From DASQZJ01 sp035638775 (GTDB lineage: Bacteria > Pseudomonadota > Gammaproteobacteria > UBA5335 > SLRW01): a DNA stretch of 64,000 bases. Under the pieces are notes generated by a model. It searched no databases and had not been told where the DNA came from. It worked only from the letters and a program-made list of their open reading frames with translations. Positions 9,117 through 17,743 of the stretch are shown in pieces (position 1 is the stretch's first letter; every line of letters begins with the position of its first letter). A program made the translations under genes and the position numbers. The DNA is taken from the NCBI GenBank assembly GCA_035638775.1, contig DASQZJ010000023.1, forward strand, positions 1 to 64,000. Reading direction: 5' to 3'.

Positions 9117-9961
9117 GTCGCCACCCCGGCGCCGCGCTTCGCGGGCATCAGGCGATCGGCGGCGTGCGCCTCCTCCACCAGGGACTGCAGCTCCGGCAGG
9201 TTGGCGTCGCGCTCGATCAGCGTCGGCCGGGGGCCGATCCGCGAGACCAGCCGCGCATAGAGCTCCCAGACCGGTCGGCACACCGGCCGGTCGTGGGTGT
9301 CCAGCAGCAGGGTGCGGCCATCGATCTCGCGCCGGGAGTGCCCGGCGAGGTGGATCTCCCGGACGTGCTCGCCGGGCACGGCATCGAGGAAAGCCCGGGC
9401 GTCGCGATCGTGGTTGCACGCGTTGACGTAGACGTTGTTGACGTCCAGCAGCAGGCCGCAGCCGGCCCGCTCGACGATGGCGAGCACGAACTCCAGCTCG
9501 TCCAGGTCGTCGTCCCCGAACTCGAGATAAGTCGCGATGTTCTCGACCAGGATGCGGCGGCCAAGCGCCTGCTGGATGGCGTCGATGCGCGCGGCGGTGT
9601 GGGCGACCGCCTCGCGGGTCCGGGGCAGGGGCAGCAGGTCGTTGAAATGGCACCCGTCCCGGGCGTTCCAGCACAGGTGCTCGGAAACCAGGAACGGGTC
9701 GACGTCGGCGACCAGGCGTGCCAGCTCGCGCAGGTGGCGCCGGTCCAGGGGGTCGGTGTTCCCCGGCCCCAGGCCGATGCCGTGCAGGCTGACCGGGTAG
9801 TGCTCGCGGATCCGCTGCAGCTGGATGGAGGGTCTGCCGCCGGCACCGAAGTAGTTTTCGCTGTGAACCTCGAGCCAGCCGACCGCCGGCCGCCGGTCGA
9901 GCACCTCCTGCTCGTGCGGGGCGCGCAACCCGATTCCCGCCAGGGCGGACATTTGCATCAC
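9113..9961 (-). CDS. bufB: DUF692 multinuclear iron oxygenase, bufferin maturation enzyme BufB
   Basis: 282-residue TIM-barrel protein of the DUF692 (MNIO) family, which uses a cluster of iron ions to modify cysteines of peptide precursors. Metal-ligand regions are visible: GWLEVHSENYFG, VSLHGIGLGPG, LVSEHLCWN, ILVENIATYLEF, LLLDVNNVYVNACNH and IHLAGH. Length is normal. It follows the precursor gene by 19 bases and overlaps the DUF2063 gene by four, the usual bufA-bufB-bufC order. By family knowledge it would install thiooxazole-type groups on the cysteines of the precursor at 9981. Several ATGs lie at the start (9961, 9958, 9952), and 9961 is used. Confidence 0.9.
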   Translation of the reverse strand: MMQMSALAGIGLRAPHEQEVLDRRPAVGWLEVHSENYFGAGGRPSIQLQRIREHYPVSLHGIGLGPGNTDPLDRRHLRELARLVADVDPFLVSEHLCWNARDGCHFNDLLPLPRTREAVAHTAARIDAIQQALGRRILVENIATYLEFGDDDLDELEFVLAIVERAGCGLLLDVNNVYVNACNHDRDARAFLDAVPGEHVREIHLAGHSRREIDGRTLLLDTHDRPVCRPVWELYARLVSRIGPRPTLIERDANLPELQSLVEEAHAADRLMPAKRGAGVAT

Positions 9962-9980
9962 CGCGGCGGCGCCGACAGGC

Positions 9981-10403
9981 TCAGCCCTGGGTGCCCTTGA
10001 CGGCCCCGAGGCTGGCCTCGAGTACCTTCTCCATCCTCTCGTGGTGGCGCTTCTCGGCCTTGCGGTGCTGCGCGGCGGGCAGGTTCTCGTAGTGCCGGAT
10101 GCGGCGCGCCGCCTGCTTGCCGGGGTGGATCGTGCCGCCGTCGATCATGCCGCAGGCCCCGGCCGGCACGAACACGAACGCGTTGGGATCGCGCGCCTTG
10201 CTGTCCGTACCGGCGCAGGAGCCGGTGGCGGTCGCGCACATGTTGCGGTGCGGGGCGTTGATGCCGAAACACCGCACGTAGTTTTCCTGCTTGAGCTGCG
10301 ACAGGGGCGACGGCGTGGCCGCGTGCACCGGCGCGCTCATGGACAGGCCGGTGGTGGCAAGTACGGCGGCTGCGATCGCAAGGCTCTTGTTCGGTGCGCT
10401 CAT
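9981..10403 (-). CDS. bufA: secreted four-cysteine bufferin precursor (BufA1/DUF2282-like)
   Basis: 140-residue precursor with a clear signal peptide (about residues 1-28, SMSAPVHAA). The core has four cysteines at about 45, 56, 63 and 84, in the contexts VRCFGI, RNMCAT, GSCAGT and GACGMI, the spacing of DUF2282/BufA1 bufferins. The C-terminal 50 residues are basic, helical and His-rich (RKAEKRHHERMEK), longer than in typical bufferins. The ATG at 10403 has a GAGAGGAG ribosome site; the upstream-open frame lacks a signal. It heads the bufABC operon. Bufferins are secreted RiPPs that bind copper and protect against it. The modification itself is inferred from the neighbouring enzyme. Confidence 0.75.
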   Translation of the reverse strand: MSAPNKSLAIAAAVLATTGLSMSAPVHAATPSPLSQLKQENYVRCFGINAPHRNMCATATGSCAGTDSKARDPNAFVFVPAGACGMIDGGTIHPGKQAARRIRHYENLPAAQHRKAEKRHHERMEKVLEASLGAVKGTQG

Positions 10404-10537
10404 CTTCGGCTCCTCTCTGTTCGGATCCCCGCGACGGGCGCTCGCCGGGAGGTGCTTCCCGAAGCGGGGCATCGAACAGTGTTGACCGCACCGGATGGCG
10501 CTTGGTTCCGGGTTGCGCCGTGCGGGGCGGCGCCCGC

Positions 10538-11593
10538 CTACCGGTACTCCGCCAGGATCTCGTCGAGCGCGTCACCACCGGGGCAGAGGTCCTCGAACGG
10601 CAGCTCGGCCAGCGGCGTCGCCGCCGTGTCCATCACCTCGTGGAGGTCCCGGCTGCCGGGATCGACGTGCAGCAGGCCGGTGGGCACCTCGCCGGCGTCC
10701 TGCCGGGCACGCACGTAGGCGTAGGCGGCATCGCGGTCGGTGGGATCGTAGTCTTCGGGCACCTTGCGGAAGCGCACCACGCTGCCGTCGTGCATGGGCA
10801 CGTCCCGGACCGTCCCGGCCTCGTATTCGGTGGTGATCTCGCGGCGCCGGGGCACGAAGTCCACGGCGACTTCCTCCACCTCGTGCTCGCGGGTGTAGCG
10901 GTAGCTCTTGGTGGAGCCCTCGTGATCGTTGAAGGTCACGCAGGGGGAGATGACGTCCACCAGGGCGAGCCCCCGGTGACGGATGCCCGCCTCCAGGATC
11001 GGCACCAGCTGCGCCTTGTCCCCGGAGAAGCCGCGCGCGACGAAGGTCGCGCCCAGCGACAGCGCCAGCAGCACCGGGTCGATGGCACGCTCGTGATTGA
11101 CCTCGCCGCTCTTGGCCACCGAGCCCGGGTCGGCCGAGGCGGAGAACTGGCCCTTGGTGAGGCCGTATACGCCGTTGTTCTCCAGCACGTAGAGCATGTT
11201 CACGTTGCGCCGGATCACGTGGCCGAGCTGGCCCAGCCCGATCGACAGCGAGTCGCCGTCGCCGCTGATGCCGATGTAGACCAGGTCCCGGTTGGCGGCG
11301 TTGGCGCCGGTGGCGATGGACGGCATGCGCCCGTGCACCGCGTTGAAGCCGTGCGCCTGGCTGACGAAGTAGGTCGGGGTCTTGGCGGAGCAGCCGATGC
11401 CGCTCAGCTTGGCGACCCGGTGGGGCGGGATCGACAGCTTCCAGAAGGTCTCGATCACGGCGGCAGTAACGGAGTCGTGGCCGCAGCCGGCGCACAGCGT
11501 CGACATGCTGCCCTCGTAGTCGCGCCGCGTCAGGCCGATCTCGTTGGCCTGCAGCGAGGGATGCTGCACGCGGGGCTTGCGGATGTAGGTCAT
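10538..11593 (-). CDS. korB: 2-oxoacid oxidoreductase subunit beta (KorB-like)
   Basis: 351-residue thiamine-diphosphate-binding beta subunit. Cysteines at 34, 37 and 68 (LCAGCGHDS; GIGCSAKT), with a later one in VISPCVTF, form the [4Fe-4S] site. The TDP/Mg motif reads ISGDGDSLSIGLGQ followed by LENNGVYGLTKGQ. The ATG at 11593 overlaps the alpha-subunit stop (ATGA), so translation is coupled. With the alpha subunit it oxidatively decarboxylates a 2-oxoacid, most likely 2-oxoglutarate, to the acyl-CoA. The C-terminal 60 residues are typical of KorB. Confidence 0.92.
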   Translation of the reverse strand: MTYIRKPRVQHPSLQANEIGLTRRDYEGSMSTLCAGCGHDSVTAAVIETFWKLSIPPHRVAKLSGIGCSAKTPTYFVSQAHGFNAVHGRMPSIATGANAANRDLVYIGISGDGDSLSIGLGQLGHVIRRNVNMLYVLENNGVYGLTKGQFSASADPGSVAKSGEVNHERAIDPVLLALSLGATFVARGFSGDKAQLVPILEAGIRHRGLALVDVISPCVTFNDHEGSTKSYRYTREHEVEEVAVDFVPRRREITTEYEAGTVRDVPMHDGSVVRFRKVPEDYDPTDRDAAYAYVRARQDAGEVPTGLLHVDPGSRDLHEVMDTAATPLAELPFEDLCPGGDALDEILAEYR

Positions 11594-13521
11594 CGGCGGT
11601 GTTCTCCTTCCTCCCGGGGGCCCGAGGCGGCGTGGGCGCCGGAGAGCGCACCACCGGCCCGCCGTGGCCCCGATCCCGTGTCCGTGCCCGCCAGGTGCGC
11701 CAGCACGTCGTCGGCCACCTGCCCGGCGCCGAGCGGCACGCCGCCGTAGTGGCGGATGGAGACCAGGCGGTCCTTCGGCACGCGCGTTTCGGCGACGAGC
11801 AGGTGCCGGAGCTGGGCGTCGCGGTTCTGCTCCACCACGAACACCGTATCGTGCTCCAGCAGGAACGCTTCCACCTCGTCGCTGAACGGGAACGCCCGCA
11901 GCCGCAGGTAATTCGCCTGTACCCCGTCCCGCGCCAGGCCGTGGCGGGCCTCGCGGCAGGCCGCGTCGCAGCCGCCGACCGAGACCAGGGCCAGGCGCGC
12001 GCCCGTGGTACGCTCGATGACCGGCCGCGGCAGATGGGCCGCCGCGCCGCGATGCTTGCGGTCCAGCCGGTCGACCACCTCGGTGTAGGGCCCGGCGTCC
12101 TCCGTGTAGCGGGCGTCGCTGTCGTGCCCCGAGCCCCGGGTGAAGAAGGCGCCGCGGGGATGCGTGCCGGGCAGCGTCCGCCAGGGGATGCCGTCGCCGT
12201 CCACGTCGGCGTAGCGCCGGAACGCCGCGCCGGCCTCCAGCTCTTCGGCACGCAGCACCTTGCCCCGGTCGGGACGGTAGCTCTCGTCCCATGCCGGCCG
12301 CGGAACCACCCAGTCGTTCATGCCGATGTCGAGGTCGGAGACCACGAACACCGGCGTCTGGAAGCGGTCGGCCAGGTCGAACGCGGCGACCGCCAGCTCG
12401 AAGCACTCGGCGGGGTCGGCCGGGAACAGGGCGAGGTGCCGGGTGTCGCCATGGGAGGCGTAGGCGACGGTCAGCAGGTCCCCCTGCTGGGTGCGGGTCG
12501 GCATGCCCGTGGAGGGACCGGTGCGCTGGATGTCGAACAGCACCAGCGGGATCTCGGTGTAGTACGCGAGCCCGATGAACTCCGACATCAGCGAGATCCC
12601 CGGGCCGCTGGTGGCGCTGAAAGCCCGGGCTCCCATCCAGCTCGCGCCGAGCGCCATGCCGGCGGCCGCGAGCTCGTCCTCCGCCTGGATCACCGCGGCG
12701 CGGAGGCTGCCGGTGTCGGGGTCCCGGCGATAGCGCCGGGCATAGCGCTCGAACGCCTGCACCAGGGACGTCGACGGGGTGATGGGATACCAGGAGGCCA
12801 CCGTGGCTCCGGCATAGAGGCAGCCCAGGGCCGCGGCCGTGTTGCCGTCGATCAGGATCGCGTCCCGATTGGCGTCCATCGCGCGCAGCCGCGTCGGGAG
12901 CGGGCAGTCGAAGTGCTCGCGGGCGTAGTCCCAGCCGAGGTCGAAGGCCTTGTAGTTGGCCTCGAGCAGCTCCTTCTTCTTCGCCCCCAGGCCTTCCTCG
13001 AGCACGGTCCGCACGACCTCACGGTCGATGTCCAGCAGCGCGGCGACGGCTCCCACGTAGCCCATGTTCTTCATCAGGATCAGGGTGCGCGATCCCCGGA
13101 AGTACTCGGCCCCCATGCGCGCCAGCGGAATCCCCAGGAACGTGACGTCCTCGCGGCGCAGCTCGGAGGCGAGCGGCCGCGAGTCGTCGTAGAGCACCCG
13201 GCCCCCGGCCCGGATCCCGGCGATGTCCCGGCCGTAGGTCGCGGGATTCATCGCGACCACGAGGTCGTAATCCGGGCTGCGTGCGGTCCAGCCGTCGCCG
13301 TTGGCGCGGATCTCGTACCAGGTCGGAAGGCCCTGGATGTTCGAGGGGAAGACGTTCTTCCCGGTGACCGGGATGCCCATGCGGAATATGGACTGCATGA
13401 GCAGGCGGTTGGCACTGGCAGAGCCCGTGCCGTTGGCCGTGGCGATCCGGATCGCGACGTCGTTGATGCGGGCCCCGGGCGCACCGGCAGTCGGCGACGC
13501 GGTCCCCTGTTCGGTAGGCAT
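11590..13521 (-). CDS. korA: 2-oxoacid oxidoreductase, fused gamma-alpha subunit (KorA-like)
   Basis: 643 aa. Residues about 20-205 are a gamma domain (RIATANGTGSASANRLLMQS; VVAMNPATYGRD), and residues about 235-643 are the alpha (pyrimidine-binding) domain with GNTAAALGCLYAGATVASWY, PITPSTSL, AEDELAAAGMALGASWMGAR and SGPGISLMSEFIG. The gamma-alpha fusion is the KorA arrangement of aerobic and denitrifying bacteria. The ATG at 13521 sits two bases after the upstream stop, and the ribosome site lies inside the preceding gene. It is the middle gene of a tight three-gene operon. Confidence 0.92.
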   Translation of the reverse strand: MPTEQGTASPTAGAPGARINDVAIRIATANGTGSASANRLLMQSIFRMGIPVTGKNVFPSNIQGLPTWYEIRANGDGWTARSPDYDLVVAMNPATYGRDIAGIRAGGRVLYDDSRPLASELRREDVTFLGIPLARMGAEYFRGSRTLILMKNMGYVGAVAALLDIDREVVRTVLEEGLGAKKKELLEANYKAFDLGWDYAREHFDCPLPTRLRAMDANRDAILIDGNTAAALGCLYAGATVASWYPITPSTSLVQAFERYARRYRRDPDTGSLRAAVIQAEDELAAAGMALGASWMGARAFSATSGPGISLMSEFIGLAYYTEIPLVLFDIQRTGPSTGMPTRTQQGDLLTVAYASHGDTRHLALFPADPAECFELAVAAFDLADRFQTPVFVVSDLDIGMNDWVVPRPAWDESYRPDRGKVLRAEELEAGAAFRRYADVDGDGIPWRTLPGTHPRGAFFTRGSGHDSDARYTEDAGPYTEVVDRLDRKHRGAAAHLPRPVIERTTGARLALVSVGGCDAACREARHGLARDGVQANYLRLRAFPFSDEVEAFLLEHDTVFVVEQNRDAQLRHLLVAETRVPKDRLVSIRHYGGVPLGAGQVADDVLAHLAGTDTGSGPRRAGGALSGAHAASGPREEGEHRR

Positions 13522-13523
13522 GT

Positions 13524-15350
13524 TCACGTGGTCTCCACTCGCATCCAGCGGACGGGGTGTTCCTCCCCGGCGGCGAGCCCGGCGTAGGAGAGCTGCAGCT
13601 CCGACCGGCGCATGTCCCAGGCGGCGGTCGGACAGCGCTCGGCGCACAGGCCACAGTGGATGCACAGGTCCTCGTCCTTGATCATGCGGCGCCCCGTCTG
13701 CGGCAGGGTCTCGGATACGTAGAGCGGCTCGTCCGGGTTCAATGGCGGCGCCGCCAGCCGCGCCCTGACCTGGTCCTCCGGGCCGTCTGCCGTGATGGTC
13801 AGGCACGAGAGCGGGCACACGTCCACGCAGGCGTCGCACTCGATGCACAGCTTCGGCGTGAAGTCCGTCTGGACATCGCAGTTCAGGCAGCGCTCGGCCT
13901 CGCGCAGGGTCTGCTCGAGATCGAATCCCAGCTCCGCCTCGACGTCCAGCCGGGCCCGGCTGCGATCGAAGTCCGCGTGGCGCATGCGTGCGCGGGCGGC
14001 CTCGTCGTAGTCGTTGGAGTAGGCCCACTCGTGCAGGCCCATCTTCTCGCTCAGCAGGTTCATGCCCTGGGCCGGGCGCTGTTCGAGCGGCTGACCCTGG
14101 CAATGCGCGTGGATCGAGATGGCGGCCTGGTGGCCATGCTCGACCGCCCAGATGATGTTCTCGGGACCCCAGGCGGCGTCGCCGCCCGCGAACACGCCGG
14201 GGCGGGTGGTCTGGAAGGTGGTCCCGTCGACCACCGGCATGTCGCGGCGGTCGAACTCGATCCCCAGGTCGCGCTCGATCCAGGGGAACGCGGTGTCCTG
14301 GCCGATCGCCAGGATCACCTCGTCGCAGGGAATCGTGACGAGGTCGTGGACCGTCCTGTGCAGGCGGCCGTCGGAGCCCTCGCTCCAGCTCACGCGCTCG
14401 AACTCCATTCCCACGAGGCGCCCGTTCTCCACCAGGTAACGGGCCGGGGAGTGGTTCTCGACGATCTGCACGCCCTCGGCCTCGGCATCCTCCAGCTCCC
14501 ACGGGGAGGCCTTGAACTGGCTGCGGTCCTTGCGCGCCATGATGCGGACCTCGGAGGCGCCCAGCCGCATCGCCGTGCGGCAGCAGTCCATCGCGGTGTT
14601 GCCGACGCCGATCACCAGCACCCGCTCGCCAACCGCGGCGACGTGACCGAAGCGCACCGATTCCAGCCACTCGATGCCGACATGGATGCGGTCGGTCTCG
14701 TGGCGCCCCTCCAGCTCCAGCTCCTTGCCCCGCGGGGCGCCCGAGCCGATGAACACGGCGTCGTAGGGCCCGTCCATCCCGCCGGCCAGCAGGGAGCGGA
14801 GGCTGTCCACGGGGGTCCCGGTCCTGAGGTCGACGCCCATGTCGGTGATCTGGCGGACCTCGTCCCAGAGCACCTCCGCCGGCAGCCGGAATTCCGGGAT
14901 GTTGGTCCACATCAGCCCGCCCGGCCGGTCGAGCTTCTCGAACATGGTGACCTCGTAGCCCAGCGGCAGCAGGTCATTGGCCACGGTGAGCGATGCGGGT
15001 CCGGCCCCGATGCAGGCGATACGCCGCCCATTGCGGGACTCCGGGACGGCCGGGAGCAGGTCGTCGATCTCGCCCCGGTGGTCGGCGGCCACCCGCTTGA
15101 GGCGGCAGATCGCCACCGGCTCGCCGTCGATCCGGGTGCGGCGGCAGGCGGGCTCGCAGGGCCGGTCACAGGTGCGCCCGAGGATGCCCGGAAACACGTT
15201 CGATTTCCGGTTCAGCATGTAGGCGTCGGTGTAGCGGCCGGCCGCGATCAGCCGGATGTACTGGGGCACGTTGGTGTGAGCCGGGCAGGCCCACTGGCAA
15301 TCCACCACGCGATGGAAATGCTGCGGATCCGAGACGTCGGTCGGCTTCAT
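13524..15350 (-). CDS. korC: GltD-like FAD/NAD(P) oxidoreductase with C-terminal ferredoxin domain (KorC-like)
   Basis: 608 aa. The N-terminal Cys-rich module (VVDCQWACPAHTNVPQYI; GRTCDRPCEPACRR) is as in glutamate synthase small subunits. Then follow FAD binding (IACIGAGPASLTVANDL), NAD(P) binding (VLVIGVGNTAMDCCRTAMRL) and TTRPGVFAGGD. The last about 130 residues carry two [4Fe-4S] motifs (CIECDACVDVCPLSC and CIHCGLCAERCP). It should move electrons between the KorAB clusters and NADP+. The korC-korA-korB organisation resembles the 2-oxoglutarate:NADP+ oxidoreductase described from Azoarcus (recalled). The NADP specificity is inference. Confidence 0.88.
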   Translation of the reverse strand: MKPTDVSDPQHFHRVVDCQWACPAHTNVPQYIRLIAAGRYTDAYMLNRKSNVFPGILGRTCDRPCEPACRRTRIDGEPVAICRLKRVAADHRGEIDDLLPAVPESRNGRRIACIGAGPASLTVANDLLPLGYEVTMFEKLDRPGGLMWTNIPEFRLPAEVLWDEVRQITDMGVDLRTGTPVDSLRSLLAGGMDGPYDAVFIGSGAPRGKELELEGRHETDRIHVGIEWLESVRFGHVAAVGERVLVIGVGNTAMDCCRTAMRLGASEVRIMARKDRSQFKASPWELEDAEAEGVQIVENHSPARYLVENGRLVGMEFERVSWSEGSDGRLHRTVHDLVTIPCDEVILAIGQDTAFPWIERDLGIEFDRRDMPVVDGTTFQTTRPGVFAGGDAAWGPENIIWAVEHGHQAAISIHAHCQGQPLEQRPAQGMNLLSEKMGLHEWAYSNDYDEAARARMRHADFDRSRARLDVEAELGFDLEQTLREAERCLNCDVQTDFTPKLCIECDACVDVCPLSCLTITADGPEDQVRARLAAPPLNPDEPLYVSETLPQTGRRMIKDEDLCIHCGLCAERCPTAAWDMRRSELQLSYAGLAAGEEHPVRWMRVETT

Positions 15351-15787
15351 GGTGCTCCTGCTGTGCCAGGAAACGTGTCGCGGCCATCGCGCCGGCGACG
15401 GCCTGCGGGCGGCGTCACGCTGCCGCCTCGCGGCGAAACGCGCCCGGGCCCGTACGGGCCTGGAGGCCGCGACCGGAGCCGGGGCAGGGCAGGAAGCCAG
15501 TCATGATCGAGGCAGTGCGTTCACTCGGAAGGCTGGTCATGGTGCCCGGAACCGGGTGCCCGGAAAGGGCCGGGTCCGCGGCCGGTCAAATTTCGCGCTT
15601 ACTTTTGTAGCCTAACTAATACTGTCCCGCAACCGCCATCCGGGGGGTGGCGGGCGGCCCGGCGCCCCGCGCCCGTCGCGCGACGGGTTCCGGTGGCTGC
15701 CGTTCCGGCCGGTTCCGCGTGTCGCTTGGCAGTGGCGCCGTGTCGCCGTACATTGCCGGTACACCCGCGGCCGAGAGGGAAACGGAA
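15351..15787. other. divergent promoter region, 437 bases
   Basis: This gap lies between the reverse korCAB operon and the forward GalT-like gene. A relatively AT-rich patch near 15586-15625 contains a TAATAC element at 15617-15622 that could be a -10 box for the forward gene, but no convincing -35 was seen. The rest is GC-rich, with no gene, hairpin or repeat that I can support. Confidence 0.4.
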
Positions 15788-16843
15788 ATGCCCGACAGCA
15801 TCCAGTTCATCCGCCACGTGCAGAAATCCTCCCTCCACAACCCGCTCCTGGAGGGCAGGCTCGACACGCAGGAGATCGAGATCCGGCGCGACCCGCTCAC
15901 CGGCGCGCAGAGCGTGTTCAATGCCCGCCTCGAGGACAAGGTCGCGATGTTCTTCGGCGAGAGCGACCAGGCCCTGATCGAGAAGCTGGCGAAGGAGAGC
16001 GAGGCGCGCTGCTTCCTGTGCGGCGACCGGTGGACGGAGATGACCCCCACCTACCCGGAAGGGGAGCTGCCCGAAGGCCGCATCCAGGTCGGCGAGGCGG
16101 TGCTGTTCCCCAACCTGTTCCCGGCCGCCCAGGTGCACGCGGTGATCCGCGTCGGCGACCGCCACTACGTGCCGCTGGCGGAGTTCGAGGCCGCACCCGT
16201 GGTCGAGGCCCTGCAGGCCTCGCTGCAGTTCGCCCGCGCGATCGGCGAGCGCGACCGCAGCGTGGAGTACCTGACGGTCAACGCCAACTACCTCGGCCCC
16301 GCCGGGGCGAGCATCGCCCACCCGCATTTCCAGGTGATGGGCGGCGACCTGCCGTTCAGCTACATGGAGACCGCGTTCTCCGCCGCGCGCCGTCACTTCG
16401 AGGCGAACGGCAGCTGCTACTGGACCGACCTGGTCGAACTGGAGAAGCGTACCGGTGAACGCTACATCGGGGCCACCGGCCCGGTGGAATGGATCGCCTC
16501 GTTCTCCCCGCGCGGCACCAACGAGATCATCGGCGTGCTGCCGCAGCGGACAAGCTTCCTGGAGATGGACGACGCCGACGCCGCCGGGCTCGGCCAGGGA
16601 CTGGTGGACGTGCTGCACGCCTATGCCGACATGGGCGTGTCGACGTTCAACTTCGCCGTCTACTCGGGGCCCCTGCACGAGCGGGACGACGCCATCCGGT
16701 GCTTCGTGCGGGTGATCTCGCGCCAGAACCTGTACGAGAACTACCGCACGGACGACTTCTTCCTGCAGAAGCTGCTGCGCAACGAGCTGATCCTGACCAC
16801 CCCGGAGGCACTCGCGGAGCGGGTGCGGGCCCGCATGCAGTAG
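15788..16843 (+). CDS. GalT-like HIT-superfamily nucleotidyltransferase or hydrolase
   Basis: 351 aa. It resembles galactose-1-phosphate uridylyltransferase-type HIT proteins: CFLCGDRW near residue 77 suggests a zinc-binding site, and IAHPHFQVMG carries the HxHxQ-like nucleotide-transfer motif with the active-site histidine. NANYLGPAGASIAHPH is the typical block before it. The ATG at 15788 has a GAGAGG ribosome site and begins with a plausible N-terminus (MPDSIQFIRHVQKSSLHNPL). No galactose genes are nearby, so the substrate is unclear; an ADP-sugar phosphorylase-like role is possible. It stands alone and is followed by a hairpin at 16852. Confidence 0.7.
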   Translation: MPDSIQFIRHVQKSSLHNPLLEGRLDTQEIEIRRDPLTGAQSVFNARLEDKVAMFFGESDQALIEKLAKESEARCFLCGDRWTEMTPTYPEGELPEGRIQVGEAVLFPNLFPAAQVHAVIRVGDRHYVPLAEFEAAPVVEALQASLQFARAIGERDRSVEYLTVNANYLGPAGASIAHPHFQVMGGDLPFSYMETAFSAARRHFEANGSCYWTDLVELEKRTGERYIGATGPVEWIASFSPRGTNEIIGVLPQRTSFLEMDDADAAGLGQGLVDVLHAYADMGVSTFNFAVYSGPLHERDDAIRCFVRVISRQNLYENYRTDDFFLQKLLRNELILTTPEALAERVRARMQ

Positions 16844-16851
16844 CGCCATCC

Positions 16852-16870
16852 GCCCGCGACGAACGCGGGC
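16852..16870 (+). terminator. hairpin after the GalT-like gene
   Basis: A perfect seven-base stem (GCCCGCG / CGCGGGC) with loop ACGAA lies nine bases after the stop at 16843. No long T-run follows, so termination may be weak or Rho-assisted. Confidence 0.45.
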
Positions 16871-17026
16871 AGCGCGTGTGTTTCCGCCAGCGATTCCGGG
16901 CGCTCGCTCGACGCAGCTCCACTGCGCCTTCACTCCCGCGCCTGGCCGGCGAAGCGCACGACGGCTCTGAGGCATGGCAATAGCTTCCGGAAGATTGGTA
17001 ATCAGTCTCCTTCACGACGCCCGGCG

Positions 17027-17040
17027 GTGATCCAGGTCAC
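17027..17040. promoter_or_regulatory. FNR/Dnr-like dyad GTGATCCAGGTCAC
   Basis: GTGAT-CCAG-GTCAC has the spacing and core of the Crp/Fnr superfamily (TTGAT-N4-ATCAA), with G for the outer T. It lies about 190 bases before the small gene at 17232 and could drive the 17232-18220 group including the cytochrome c gene. Similar dyads lie at 2205 and 27771. Confidence 0.4.
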
Positions 17041-17231
17041 CGGCGGCCGTTTCCGGCTGCCCGAGAATCACCCGTCGAGGGGGCACCCGTGCATCCGCAC
17101 CGCGGCCGCGGGCCGGGCGGTCCCGATTCGCATCCGTCCGCGCCGCGCGGACCGTGGCCCGATCACGACATGCCGGAAGAACGCCCGCTCCGGGTCCCAT
17201 GGGCCCGGAGCGTTTTGCGAGGAAAGCGATC

Positions 17232-17405
17232 ATGGAAGAGACCGTCGCCAACCCCCCCGGGCGCGCCGACCTGCTGCGGTACGCACGGGACGCGAGCATC
17301 GGCGAGCTGGAGCAGTCCGGGGTCGTCGAGCGCAGCGCGAACGGCAAGCGCCTGCGCGTGGTCGATCCCGAAGCCCTCGCGCGACTGGCCGCGTCACCGG
17401 CCTGA
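17232..17405 (+). CDS. hypothetical small protein, 57 aa
   Basis: Short acidic/basic protein (ADLLRYARDASIGELEQSGV), possibly helical, ending in RLRVVDPEALARLAAS. That end faintly resembles the C-terminal RQIRLVDTRRLVEML of the gene at 919. The ATG at 17232 has a GAGGAAAG ribosome site eight bases upstream, which decided the start over an upstream in-frame ATG. It is followed by the decayed paralogue at 17460. Function unknown. Confidence 0.4.
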   Translation: MEETVANPPGRADLLRYARDASIGELEQSGVVERSANGKRLRVVDPEALARLAASPA

Positions 17406-17459
17406 GCCGGGCGCCAGCCCGGACCGGCCGTGGTACCCCGGCAGGGAGGCGACGGCAGC

Positions 17460-17672
17460 ACGGAAATCTACTTCCTCGATCGCCCGTTGCAGCGGCAGGA
17501 GGTCTCCGAGCTCAGGGAGATCCTGCGGCAGCGCCACCGCTCCGGCGACGGCCGGCCCGCCCTGAAGCAGCGCCGGCGGCCGGCGTCCGAAGGCCGCGGC
17601 CCCCGCCAGGCAGGGCACGCGGCAGCCGGGAAGTGCCAGGGGGCCCCCGGCTGCGCCGGTACCGGATGTTGA
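17460..17672 (+). pseudogene. decayed paralogue of the 919 gene, ACG in place of ATG
   Basis: Translation from ACG at 17460 gives TEIYFLDRPLQRQEVSELRE, matching the start of the 919 protein (MDVYFMDCPLTDPQVCEAMG) at the Y-F-x-D-x-P-L core. A GGGAGG ribosome site lies about eight bases before the ACG, exactly where it should be for a start there. After about 35 residues the translation becomes low-complexity Arg/Gly/Pro with no match to 919. Either the start codon mutated and the 3' part diverged, or initiation occurs at ACG or at the upstream GTG at 17430. I favour a remnant. Confidence 0.45.
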
Positions 17673-17743
17673 CGCCGATCATTGCCGGGGCGTTCGCACG
17701 GCGCATGATGGGCACCGGAGATCGGTCGACCGGGAGCGCGGTC

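Larger units (their letters stand above)
16844..17231. other. intergenic region, 388 bases, with hairpin and FNR-like box
   Basis: No convincing gene. It contains a hairpin just after the GalT-like gene and a dyad resembling an FNR/Dnr site at 17027-17040, both listed separately. Open frames crossing it lack ribosome sites. Confidence 0.5.

Noticed and set aside
11599..13587. Forward open frame of 662 codons opposite korA
   Set aside because: Antisense to a clear gene, low-complexity translation, no ribosome site.
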